Shown here in pieces: positions 1 to 7,172 of a DNA stretch of 11,093 nucleotides. How positions within the stretch are numbered: the stretch's first letter is position 1; each line of letters begins with the position of its first letter. Under the pieces are notes generated by a model, which was not told the DNA's origin, made no database searches, and saw nothing but the letters and a program-made list of their open reading frames with translations. Source of the DNA: Deltaproteobacteria bacterium (GTDB taxonomy: Bacteria > Desulfobacterota > Binatia > Binatales > Binataceae); the NCBI GenBank assembly GCA_021780585.1, contig JAJXYM010000438.1, forward strand, positions 1 through 11,093, read 5' to 3'. Position numbers and translations under genes: made by a program.

Positions 1-1449
1 CATCACGTCGCCGCCCGGGTCGAGAATCAACGCCGAGGCGCGGGCGATCGCGCGATACGCGTCAGCCATCGCGGCCGCGCATTGCGGATGCAGTCCGGCG
101 GCGACGTCGGCGAAGGTGTCGTCGGGCGCGAAATCGGGAGCGCGCGCGCCACGCGCGAACGCCTCCAGATTGATCGGATAGGCGAGCAGGCTGTAGGCGC
201 CGAAGGTCAGGCACGAGACGCCGGACGCGCCGAGCGCATGGTAGGCGCGGAGATCGCGCGCGATCACCGCGGGCGTGGCGCATCCGAGCCCGCCGAACAG
301 AATCGCGTCGGCGTAATACTCGAAGATCTGCACGCGCCCGCCAAACAACTCGGCGTAGCGTTGCAGCGACTCGAAGTAGCGCCGGTTGACGGCGCATCCG
401 GAATCGTCGATCGCGTGGCTGTGGCAGCGTTCGCGCGGCGCCCATTCGACGACCACGTTGTCGAGCGGCGCGAGCGCGGGGTCGGGATCGATCGTGTCAT
501 GATAGGCGAGGTACGCGACCGGCGTCGCGATTCCGCGCGCCGCCAGCGCGCCGGCGATCGCGTTGACCACGCGCAGGTACTGGCGGCGCGGGCCGAGCGC
601 CGCGCACTCGCCGCATCGGCACCACGCGCCCTGCCGCACGTCCGCGCCCCACACATGCAGGATCGCGCCCTCGGGATTCGCTTCGGCCCAGGCGATCGCG
701 CCGTCGCGCACGACCGCGAGCGCGTCCGGATTCGCGACGCACAGATTGCCGCGCGGATTGCGCGCACCGTCCGCGCCGAGCGGAAAAAACTCGGGATGCG
801 CCGCGAACTCGCCGCGCGGCATCAGCAGTTGCAGCACGTGGCCGCCATATTCGGGAGCGACGCCGCGCGCGCGCATCAGCGGCAGGAGTTCGTCGATCTT
901 GAGGCGCGTGTCGCGTTCGTGGCGAAGCCACGAAAAGGCGTTGATCCCGCGCGCCGCCATCCACGGAATGAACTCACGGTCGTGCGCCAGATGCGCGGCG
1001 AAGCGATCGGGCTGTTCGTAATGCCACGTCATCAGGTCCGCGACCAAGGCGCGCCGGGCGAACGCGGGCGCGGTCGCGCGCGGCGAAACCTCGTACAGGC
1101 GCGCGGGTTCGATACGCGGCAGGCGCGGCGGCCGGCCGACCGGAAGCGTCGCGCCGAGCCGTGCGAGATATTCCCAGGCGGCGTGCAAGAGGTTGGCGCC
1201 GGGCGCGGCCGAAATTTCGATCGGGCCGCGATCCGCGAACTCGCGCGGCGCGTCAATCCGGATCGAATCGGGCGCGAGGTTCGCGTCCGCCGCCGCCGCG
1301 CAGCGCTCGCCCAGCATCACGGTGAGCGCGGCGGCCAGATCGCGCGCGGCCGTCACAGCGATTTCGTCCGCGCCGGTTCCGTAACGCGCCCCGAAACGCG
1401 CCGCGCTCCACTCCGTCCGCTCGGCTCCCGCCGGCGTTTTGCCCGACAT
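1..1449 (-). CDS. DUF4838 domain-containing protein (glycoside-hydrolase-like), C-terminus cut by window edge
   Basis: An open frame reads from the ATG at 1449-1447 to position 1 without a stop, giving 483 residues with the C-terminus missing. The N-terminal ~110 residues resemble the alpha/beta domain that precedes the barrel in GH20/GH67-type enzymes: a segment near residues 35-50, then 'ISAAPGANLLHAAWEYL'. The rest resembles DUF4838 (PF16126): 'DLMTWHYEQPDRF', an 'ARGINAFSW' segment, then 'HVWGADVRQGAWCRCGEC' with Cys277, Cys279 and Cys282, followed by 'QYLRVVNAIAGAL' and 'FEYYADA' with Glu377. The Cys cluster after Trp and the following QYL..VN helix are the main recognition points. DUF4838 is a TIM-barrel family usually linked to polysaccharide breakdown, but I know of no established reaction and assign no substrate. 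No signal peptide is visible, so the protein is predicted to be cytoplasmic. Codon use is C/G-ending as in its neighbours. Family assignment is from memory of motifs. Confidence 0.82.
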   Translation of the reverse strand, partial: MSGKTPAGAERTEWSAARFGARYGTGADEIAVTAARDLAAALTVMLGERCAAAADANLAPDSIRIDAPREFADRGPIEISAAPGANLLHAAWEYLARLGATLPVGRPPRLPRIEPARLYEVSPRATAPAFARRALVADLMTWHYEQPDRFAAHLAHDREFIPWMAARGINAFSWLRHERDTRLKIDELLPLMRARGVAPEYGGHVLQLLMPRGEFAAHPEFFPLGADGARNPRGNLCVANPDALAVVRDGAIAWAEANPEGAILHVWGADVRQGAWCRCGECAALGPRRQYLRVVNAIAGALAARGIATPVAYLAYHDTIDPDPALAPLDNVVVEWAPRERCHSHAIDDSGCAVNRRYFESLQRYAELFGGRVQIFEYYADAILFGGLGCATPAVIARDLRAYHALGASGVSCLTFGAYSLLAYPINLEAFARGARAPDFAPDDTFADVAAGLHPQCAAAMADAYRAIARASALILDPGGDVM

Positions 1450-1455
1450 TGCGCA

Positions 1456-1461
1456 ATGATA
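1456..1461 (-). promoter_or_regulatory. Putative -10 element (TATCAT) of the DUF4838 gene, leaderless geometry
   Basis: Read on the minus strand, TATCAT matches the sigma-70 -10 consensus at 5 of 6 positions. It stands only 6 nt before the ATG at 1449, so a start site about 7 nt downstream would fall on or beside the start codon. No convincing -35 is present; the upstream sequence is the GC-rich repeat. No Shine-Dalgarno sequence precedes the ATG. The 12-bp perfect palindrome CATTGCGCAATG (1447-1458) spans the start codon and overlaps this element, so it could be an operator. Confidence 0.35.
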
Positions 1462-1505
1462 CCATCGTGGGGAACGCCGACGCGCGCGTCGGCGCGACTT
1501 CGGTC

Positions 1506-1528
1506 ATGCCCGGACTCGATCCGGGCAT
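1506..1528 (+). repeat. REP-like palindrome, 9-bp arms and 5-nt loop (first interval)
   Basis: The arms ATGCCCGGA (1506-1514) and TCCGGGCAT (1520-1528) pair perfectly around a 5-nt loop. The flanks (GGTC before, CCAG after) match the 'GTCATGCCCGG...CCGGGCATCCA' dispersed palindrome that I recall as common in GC-rich proteobacterial intergenic regions. Read through, it yields the peptide 'MPGLDPGIQ', which often appears as spurious short proteins in annotations. Confidence 0.7.
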
Positions 1529-1566
1529 CCAGAAACGCCGACGCGCGCGCCGGGGTAACTGGAGAG

Positions 1567-1589
1567 ATTGCCGGGTCAAGCCCGGCAAT
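1567..1589 (-). repeat. REP-like palindrome, inverted relative to the first (second interval)
   Basis: The arms ATTGCCGGG (1567-1575) and CCCGGCAAT (1581-1589) pair perfectly around a 5-nt loop. Read on the minus strand it begins GTCATTGCCGGGCTTGACC, so it belongs to the same family as the element at 1506-1528 but in opposite orientation. The two therefore form a facing pair with the middle 28-bp repeat between them. Stem length and loop length are identical in both. Confidence 0.7.
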
Positions 1590-1632
1590 GACGGAACGCC
1601 CACGCGCGCGTCGGCGCAACGGCCCGATTAAC

Positions 1633-1638
1633 AGGAAG
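1633..1638 (+). promoter_or_regulatory. mrp: Shine-Dalgarno-like AGGAAG fixing the Mrp start
   Basis: AGGAAG stands 3 nt before the ATG at 1642. It supports 1642 over any upstream in-frame start. The frame is open back to position 82 only because it runs antisense, codon on codon, to the DUF4838 gene. Confidence 0.5.
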
Positions 1639-1641
1639 CGC

Positions 1642-2697
1642 ATGCCGAGTCCGCAGGAAATTCTCGCCGAACTCAAGAAAATCAAATATCCCGGTTTCAG
1701 CCGCGATATCGTCTCTTTCGGATTGATCAAGGATATCGAAGTGGCGCACGCCGAAGTCACCGTGATTCTGGCCGCGCCGGCGGCGAAACCGGAGATTATC
1801 AACGAGATCGCCGGCGAAATTCGCCGCGCGATCGGCGCGATGGCGGGCGCGCCGCCCGTCAATCTCCAAATCGATCAGGCGCCGCCGCCGCGCATGGCCG
1901 GGACTTTGCCGCGCCGGCCGATCCCGGGCGTCAGCCATGTCGTCGCGGTCGCGAGCGGCAAGGGCGGCGTCGGCAAATCGACCGTCGCCGTCAATCTAGC
2001 CCTGGCGATGCGCGCGCTGGGATGGCGCGTCGGGCTGATGGACGCCGACGTATACGGGCCGAGCGTCGCGATGATGATGGGCGGCGAGGGACGCGCCGGC
2101 CTGACCGCGCAACGGTGCATCGTGCCGCTCGAGCGCTTCGGCATCCGCTACATCTCGATGGCGATGTTTATCGCGGACGACACGCCGATTATCTGGCGCG
2201 GTCCGATGGTCACGAAGCTCGAAAGCGAGTTCCTGTTCAACGTCGAATGGGGCGAGCTGGATTGCCTCGTGCTCGATCTGCCGCCCGGCACCGGCGACGC
2301 CCAGCTCACGATCACCCAGCGGGTCGCGCTCGCCGGCGGCGTGATCGTGACGACGCCGCAGGAGATCGCTCTGCTCGACGTGAAGCGCGGCGTCGCGATG
2401 TTCAATGAAGTCGAGATTCCGGTGCTCGGCGTGATCGAGAACATGAGCTTCCATCTGTGCGGCAAATGCGGCCATCGCCACGAGATTTTCGCCCACGGCG
2501 GCGGCAAGAGCTTCGCCCAATCGCTGGGCGTGCCGTTTCTCGGCGAACTGCCGATCACGCGCGAGCTGCGCGAAGGCGGCGACCGCGCCCAGCCGATCGT
2601 CGCGGTCCATCCCGAACATCCGGTGAGCGACGCCTTCAAATCGGTCGCGGCCAACGTGATCGCCCATCTCTCGCGCGCCGAACCGCCGGCCGGATGA
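1642..2697 (+). CDS. mrp: Mrp/ApbC/NBP35-type Fe-S cluster carrier P-loop ATPase
   Basis: The protein has 351 residues. The N-terminal ~80 residues form a DUF59/MIP18-type domain ('ILAELKKIKYPGFSRDIVSFGLI'); the usual 'DP' of this domain is 'YP' here. A short linker leads to the ParA/MinD-like ATPase core with deviant Walker A SGKGGVGKST (residues 105-114), 'DADVYGPS', 'LDLPPGTGD' and 'ENMS'. Cys273-Gly-Lys-Cys276 is the CxxC pair that, in this family, binds a 4Fe-4S cluster at the dimer interface. The role is cytosolic delivery of Fe-S clusters to apoproteins. Length and domain order are normal for the family. The gene's stop overlaps the start of the glycosyltransferase (ATGA), so the two are probably translationally coupled and Mrp would head a five-gene operon. 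Family identity is firm; client proteins are unknown. Confidence 0.95.
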   Translation: MPSPQEILAELKKIKYPGFSRDIVSFGLIKDIEVAHAEVTVILAAPAAKPEIINEIAGEIRRAIGAMAGAPPVNLQIDQAPPPRMAGTLPRRPIPGVSHVVAVASGKGGVGKSTVAVNLALAMRALGWRVGLMDADVYGPSVAMMMGGEGRAGLTAQRCIVPLERFGIRYISMAMFIADDTPIIWRGPMVTKLESEFLFNVEWGELDCLVLDLPPGTGDAQLTITQRVALAGGVIVTTPQEIALLDVKRGVAMFNEVEIPVLGVIENMSFHLCGKCGHRHEIFAHGGGKSFAQSLGVPFLGELPITRELREGGDRAQPIVAVHPEHPVSDAFKSVAANVIAHLSRAEPPAG

Positions 2698-3461
2698 CGA
2701 TGTCCGCCCGGCCGACCATCTCGCTGATCGTAATCACGCGCGATGAGGAGCAGCTTATCGGGCAGTGCCTCAAAAGCGCGTCATTCTGCGACGAACTGGT
2801 CGTGGTGGATTCGCATTCGACCGATCGCACGGTCGAAATCGCCCGCGCGCTCGGCGCCGTCGTAATCGAGCGCGACTTCACCGACTATGTCCGCCAGAAG
2901 CAGATCGCGCTCGATCACGCGACTTCGGAATGGGTGCTGCTGATGGACGCCGACGAGCAGGCGACGTACGATCTCGGGCGCGAGCTCCGCGCCGCGATCG
3001 TCGCGCCCGGCGCGCCCGACGGATTTCGCATCCGCCGCGTGCTTCACCATCTCGGCCATTACTACACGCGCCCGATCTATCGCGATCGGCCGGTGCGATT
3101 GTTCCGGCGCGCGCTCGGCCATATCGGCGGCGTCGATCCGCATGACAAGGTGGTCGTGAACGGCCGGGTCGGCGCGCTCGCGGCGCCGATTCTCCATTTC
3201 AGCTATCGCGATATCGCCGACCACGTCGCGACCATCAACCGCTTCAGCACGCGCGGCGCGGCCGAAATCGAGCCGTCCGCCTTCGCCGCGGTGCAAATGT
3301 TCACGCACGCGGTTTGGCGCTTCCTCAATTTCTATATCGTGCGCGGCGGCTTTCGCGACGGCGGACGCGGACTCTACGCCGCGATGACGGCGGCGTTTTA
3401 TGTCTTTCTCAAGTACGCCAAGGTCTACGAACGCCGCCTCCGCACGCTCCGTCCGCGCTGA
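2694..3461 (+). CDS. Family 2 glycosyltransferase, WaaE/KdtX-like (LPS core type)
   Basis: The protein has 255 residues from the ATG at 2694, which overlaps the mrp stop as ATGA; an ATG two codons later (2700) is an alternative. It is a GT-A fold inverting glycosyltransferase: 'ISLIVITRDEEQLIGQCL' at the N-terminus, 'VVDSHSTDRT' (Asp39, Asp44) for nucleotide binding, and the DxD metal motif Asp85-Ala-Asp87 followed by Glu88. Further on, 'GHYYTRPIYRDRPVRLFRR' and 'HFSYRDIADHVATINRFS' are typical of the WaaE/KdtX beta-1,4-glucosyltransferase group that adds a hexose to the LPS inner core. The C-terminal stretch 'FLNFYIVRGGFRDG...FLKYAKVYE' is also typical and suggests peripheral inner-membrane attachment. 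The ABC half-exporter pair directly downstream fits a glycolipid role. The exact sugar donor and acceptor cannot be read from sequence. Confidence 0.88.
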   Translation: MTMSARPTISLIVITRDEEQLIGQCLKSASFCDELVVVDSHSTDRTVEIARALGAVVIERDFTDYVRQKQIALDHATSEWVLLMDADEQATYDLGRELRAAIVAPGAPDGFRIRRVLHHLGHYYTRPIYRDRPVRLFRRALGHIGGVDPHDKVVVNGRVGALAAPILHFSYRDIADHVATINRFSTRGAAEIEPSAFAAVQMFTHAVWRFLNFYIVRGGFRDGGRGLYAAMTAAFYVFLKYAKVYERRLRTLRPR

Positions 3462-3517
3462 CCCGCGCGGGGCGGCGGGATTTTCCGCCTGCGCTTTGAT
3501 AACCTGCCAACGCCGCC

Positions 3518-5308
3518 ATGAAGCGCCTCCGGGATTACATCCGCCGTTACTGGGCGCGCTACGCCTTCGGCAGCGCCTGCACGATCGCCACCGCGGTCCT
3601 GCTCACTTTCATACCGCGCCTGAGCGGCGAGGCGGTCAACGCGATCACTCGCGCGGATTATCCCCGGCTGGTCCGCCTGACCGGGGAGATGGTCGCCGCC
3701 GCGCTGCTGATGGGGGTCGCGCGGTGGTTCTCGCGCTTCGTTATTTTCAATTGCGGCCGCGACGTCGAATACAATCTGCGCAACGACCTGTTCGCCCATC
3801 TATGCCGCCTCGACACGAATTTTTATCAGCGCCTCAAAACCGGCGATCTGATGTCGCGCATGATCAATGATCTCGGCGCCGTGCGCATGATGGTCGGCAT
3901 CGGCGTGCTCAGCTTCACCAACACTCCCGTCACTTTCGGCTTCGCCCTCGCCTTCATGTTCGCGCTCAGTCCGCGTCTGACCTGCGCCGCGATGATTCCG
4001 TACGGCGCGCTGTTCTTCGAGATGCGCTGGCTGACGCGCACGCTGATGGCGCGCAGTCTCGGCGTGCAGGAGGGCCTCGCCGCGATCGGCGCCAAGGTTC
4101 AGGAGAGCCTCTCCGGCATCCACGTGGTCAAGGCCTATTCGCTCGAAGGCCACGAGGCCGAACGCTTCCGCGCCGTCAATGACGCCTATAACGAACAGGG
4201 CCTCGCGCTCGCCCGCGTGCGCGGCGCGATGATGCCGATGATCAAGGGAACCGTCGGCGCGTCGGTGATGATCGTGCTGATCTACGGCGGGACGCTGGTG
4301 CGGGCGCGAATCATTTCGATCGGCGATATCGTCGCCTTCATGGGCTTCCTCGGCCAGCTCGCGTGGCCGACGGTGTCGCTCGGCTGGACGCTCTCGATCT
4401 ATCAGCGCGGACGGGCCGCGATGAAGCGGCTCGACGAGATTTTCAGCGCCGCGCCGACGCCCAGCCTCGCGGGCGACGAAACCCGGCTCGAAATCGACGG
4501 CGCGATCGAATGGCGCGACGTGTCGTTCAGCTATTACGGCGAGCGGCGCGACCGCGCGCCGCTCGATGGAGCCGCCGTCAACGGCGCCGGCGAACCGTCC
4601 GCCGACGCGCATTGGGCGCTCAGCGAGATCAACGTGCGCGTGCCGGCCGGCGCCAAGCTCGCGATCGTCGGCCGCACCGGCGCCGGCAAATCCACGATGG
4701 CCCGGCTGCTCACGCGCATGCTCGAGCCGACCCGCGGCCGGATCACGCTCGACGGCCGCGATCTCCGCGATCTTCCGCTCGGCGCGCTGCGCCGCACGAT
4801 CGGGATGGCGCCGCAGGAGCCAACGCTCTTCACCGACACGATCGCCCGCAATATCGCCTTCGGCCGGATCGACGCCTCCGCCGAGGCGATCGCCGCCGCC
4901 GCCCGCGTCGCCGGTCTCGAGGGCGATCTCGCGGTGATGCCGCGCGGCCTGGAGACCGTCGTCGGCGAACGCGGCATGTCGCTCTCCGGCGGCCAGAAAC
5001 AGCGCGTCACGATCGCCCGCCTGCTCACCTACGATCCGCGCGTGGTGGTGCTCGACGACGCGCTCTCCAGCGTCGATACCGAAACCGAAAAGGCCGTCCT
5101 CCAGAGCCTCGCCGAATCCGTCCGCGGCCGCACCACGATCGTCGTCGCCCATCGCGCCTCGACCGTGCGCGACGCCGATGAAATCGTCGTGCTCGACCAC
5201 GGGCGGATCGCCGAGCGCGGCTCGCACGAACAACTGATGGCGCGCCGGGGACTCTACGCCGAACTGTTCCGCCGCCAACTGCTCGAGGAGGAGCTGGCCG
5301 GCTATTAG
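3518..5308 (+). CDS. ABC half-exporter, MdlA/YheI-like subunit with Asp at the catalytic Glu position
   Basis: The protein has 596 residues, the normal length for a fused TMD-NBD half-exporter. A six-helix membrane domain covers roughly residues 17-290 and the nucleotide-binding domain the rest. Walker A is GRTGAGKST (385-393), the signature LSGGQKQR starts at 489, Walker B runs VVVLDD with Asp513 and Asp514, and the H-loop His is 545. Asp514 sits where the catalytic Glu normally is; this 'LDDALSSVD' form is typical of one subunit of heterodimeric exporters (YheI/BmrC, TM287, MdlA). About 20 extra Ala/Gly/Pro-rich residues (342-365) lie between the A-loop Tyr339/Tyr340 and the first core strand. 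The gene starts 56 bp after the glycosyltransferase; that gap holds a small hairpin (3474-3489) and no clear Shine-Dalgarno. The likely substrate is a lipid, lipid-linked sugar or drug, inferred from context only. Confidence 0.92.
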   Translation: MKRLRDYIRRYWARYAFGSACTIATAVLLTFIPRLSGEAVNAITRADYPRLVRLTGEMVAAALLMGVARWFSRFVIFNCGRDVEYNLRNDLFAHLCRLDTNFYQRLKTGDLMSRMINDLGAVRMMVGIGVLSFTNTPVTFGFALAFMFALSPRLTCAAMIPYGALFFEMRWLTRTLMARSLGVQEGLAAIGAKVQESLSGIHVVKAYSLEGHEAERFRAVNDAYNEQGLALARVRGAMMPMIKGTVGASVMIVLIYGGTLVRARIISIGDIVAFMGFLGQLAWPTVSLGWTLSIYQRGRAAMKRLDEIFSAAPTPSLAGDETRLEIDGAIEWRDVSFSYYGERRDRAPLDGAAVNGAGEPSADAHWALSEINVRVPAGAKLAIVGRTGAGKSTMARLLTRMLEPTRGRITLDGRDLRDLPLGALRRTIGMAPQEPTLFTDTIARNIAFGRIDASAEAIAAAARVAGLEGDLAVMPRGLETVVGERGMSLSGGQKQRVTIARLLTYDPRVVVLDDALSSVDTETEKAVLQSLAESVRGRTTIVVAHRASTVRDADEIVVLDHGRIAERGSHEQLMARRGLYAELFRRQLLEEELAGY

Positions 5309-5313
5309 GCGCG

Positions 5314-7152
5314 ATGCGAGTCGAAACGGAAGAAAAAGTCGATCGCGTTTATGATACGCGGCTGCTGCGTTTCGTATGGTCGTTCGTGCGGCCCTACCGC
5401 CGGCTGTTCTGGACCTCGGCGCTGCTGATGCCGCTCAACTCGATTTTTGCGCTGACGCAGCCCTATCTGATCAAGATCACGATCGATATCTATCTCACCC
5501 GCCGCCTCGTCGCGCCGCCGCGATGGATCGCGCCGGTGCTGGCGGCGGCCGGCCGCCACGGCATGCTCGCGATTGGCGCCTGCTATCTCGCGTTGCTCGC
5601 GGGCGAGTTCGTCACGTTCTACGGCCAGTATTACCTCACCATGATGGTCGCGCAGTTGAGCCTCTCCGATTTGCGGCGCGCGCTGTTCACGCACGTCGAA
5701 CGGCTGCCGATGGCGTTTTTCGACCATACGCCGGTCGGCCGCCTGGTCAGCCGGATGACCACCGATATCGACGCGATCAACGAAATGTTCAGCGCCGGAT
5801 CGCTCACGCTCTTCGTCGATCTTCTGACCCTCGGCGGCATCGTCGCCTTCCTCTTCTGGCTCAACGCCCATCTGGCGCTATGGGCGCTGTGCGCGATTCC
5901 GCCGCTGCTCCTGATCATCAATTTTTTCCGCGTCCGCTCGCGCGCCGTCTATCGCGAAATCCGCGAACGCTTCGCCGCGCTCAACGCCTATCTCTCCGAG
6001 GCGCTGAGCGGCATGGCCGTGATCCAGCTCTTTACCCGCGAACGCGAATCCCGGCGCGAATTCGATCAGCTCAACGTCCAGAGCCGCGACGCCCAGATGA
6101 TGGCCAACGTATACGAGGCCGGCCAGTTTTCGGCGGTCGAGGCGCTCAGCTCCTTCACCGTCGCGATTATCCTGTGGGTCGGCGGGGGCGAGGCGATCCA
6201 TCGCCTGATCGGCCTCGGCACGCTGGTCGCGTTTATCCAGTACGCGCAGATGTTCTTCACGCCCCTGCGCGACGTCTCCTCGAAATACACCACGCTGCAA
6301 TCGGCGCTGGCCGCGCTCGAACGGCTCGAAGCGCTGATGGAGACGCCGGAGACGATCGCGAGTCCGGCCGCGCCGCGCGTCCCGGCCGCCGGCCGCGGCG
6401 AAATCGTCTTCGATCGCGTGAGCTTCGAGTATCGGCCGGGCGAGCCGGTGCTGCGCGACCTCAGCTTCCGCGTCGCGGCGGGCGACAAAATCGCGATCGT
6501 CGGCCCGACCGGCTCCGGCAAAACCACCATCATCAAGCTGCTCAACCGCTTTTACGACGTCACCTCCGGCCGGATACTGGTCGACGGCGTCGACGTTCGC
6601 GACTGGGACCTGACCGCCTTGCGCCGCGCGATCGGACTGGTCCAGCAGGACGTTTTCCTCTTCGCCGGCGATATTCTCGAAAACGTGCGTCTCGGCCGCG
6701 CCGAACTTTCCGAACCGGCCGTCGCCGACGCGCTCCGGCGGGTGCAGGCGATGCCCTTCGTCGAACGTCTGCCGGCGGGCTTGCGCGAGGAAATCCGCGA
6801 GCGCGGCGCCAATCTCTCCGCCGGCCAGCGCCAGATGCTCTCCTTCGCCCGCGCGCTCGCCTACGACCCGCGCGTGCTCGTGATGGACGAGGCGACCTCC
6901 AGCGTCGACAGCGAAACCGAACGCCTGATCCAGATCGCGCTCGACGAACTGCTGGCCGGCCGCACCGCGCTGGTCATCGCCCATCGCCTGTCAACAATTG
7001 AAAAGGCCGATCGCATCCTGGTGCTCAGCAACGGCGTCTTGCGCGAAAGCGGCACGCATCAGGAGCTGCTGCGCCGCCCCGGTCTTTATCGCCGCCTGTT
7101 CGAGCTGCAGTACGCCGCGGCCGGTCCCGATTCGCGCGCGGCCGTCGATTGA
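5314..7152 (+). CDS. ABC half-exporter, MdlB/YheH-like subunit with canonical Walker B and LSAGQ signature
   Basis: The protein has 612 residues and starts 5 bp after its partner's stop. The N-terminus ('YDTRLLRFVWSFVRPYRRLF') has the short cytosolic lead-in seen in YheH/MdlB subunits, followed by a six-helix membrane domain (about residues 28-310). The NBD has A-loop 'VSFEYRPG', Walker A GPTGSGKTT (397-405), signature LSAGQRQ from 501, Walker B VLVMDE with Asp525 and catalytic Glu526, and switch His557. 'NLSAGQRQ' followed by 'SFARAL' closely resembles the YheH-type partner. In a heterodimer this LSAGQ would face the Asp514 site of the upstream subunit (degenerate), while Glu526 would pair with that subunit's LSGGQ (hydrolytic). 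Inner-membrane location is certain; substrate is unknown, with glycolipid flipping suggested by the neighbouring glycosyltransferase. Confidence 0.93.
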   Translation: MRVETEEKVDRVYDTRLLRFVWSFVRPYRRLFWTSALLMPLNSIFALTQPYLIKITIDIYLTRRLVAPPRWIAPVLAAAGRHGMLAIGACYLALLAGEFVTFYGQYYLTMMVAQLSLSDLRRALFTHVERLPMAFFDHTPVGRLVSRMTTDIDAINEMFSAGSLTLFVDLLTLGGIVAFLFWLNAHLALWALCAIPPLLLIINFFRVRSRAVYREIRERFAALNAYLSEALSGMAVIQLFTRERESRREFDQLNVQSRDAQMMANVYEAGQFSAVEALSSFTVAIILWVGGGEAIHRLIGLGTLVAFIQYAQMFFTPLRDVSSKYTTLQSALAALERLEALMETPETIASPAAPRVPAAGRGEIVFDRVSFEYRPGEPVLRDLSFRVAAGDKIAIVGPTGSGKTTIIKLLNRFYDVTSGRILVDGVDVRDWDLTALRRAIGLVQQDVFLFAGDILENVRLGRAELSEPAVADALRRVQAMPFVERLPAGLREEIRERGANLSAGQRQMLSFARALAYDPRVLVMDEATSSVDSETERLIQIALDELLAGRTALVIAHRLSTIEKADRILVLSNGVLRESGTHQELLRRPGLYRRLFELQYAAAGPDSRAAVD

Positions 7153-7172
7153 ATCCGGCGCGCTCCTCCACG

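Larger units (their letters stand above)
1471..1620. repeat. Three 28-bp direct repeats at 61-bp period with hairpin spacers
   Basis: Copies lie at 1471-1498, 1532-1559 and 1593-1620. The first and third differ at 2 of 28 bases; the second differs from the first at 5. Start-to-start distance is exactly 61 bp both times, leaving two 33-bp intervals. Each repeat is centred on a GC palindrome: 20 bp and perfect in copy 1 (1475-1494), one mismatched pair in copy 3 (1597-1616), more degraded in copy 2. The intervals are themselves hairpins. The result is five consecutive potential hairpins in a 192-bp divergent intergenic region. The array resembles a tiny CRISPR in geometry only; the interval sequences are related to each other, and no cas gene is in the window. 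Confidence 0.85.

Noticed and set aside
1471..1620. A genuine CRISPR array
   Set aside because: Only three repeats; both 'spacers' are hairpins of the same sequence family in opposite orientation, and no cas gene lies in the window. It is kept as a repeat element, not a CRISPR.
1449..1631. Short plus-strand ORF containing 'MPGLDPGIQ'
   Set aside because: It is a read-through of the palindromic repeats; such peptides are typical spurious calls over this repeat family.
7149..7172. TTG start for the aminopeptidase overlapping the exporter stop
   Set aside because: It adds eight residues without character before a standard lipoprotein signal peptide that begins at the ATG at 7173.
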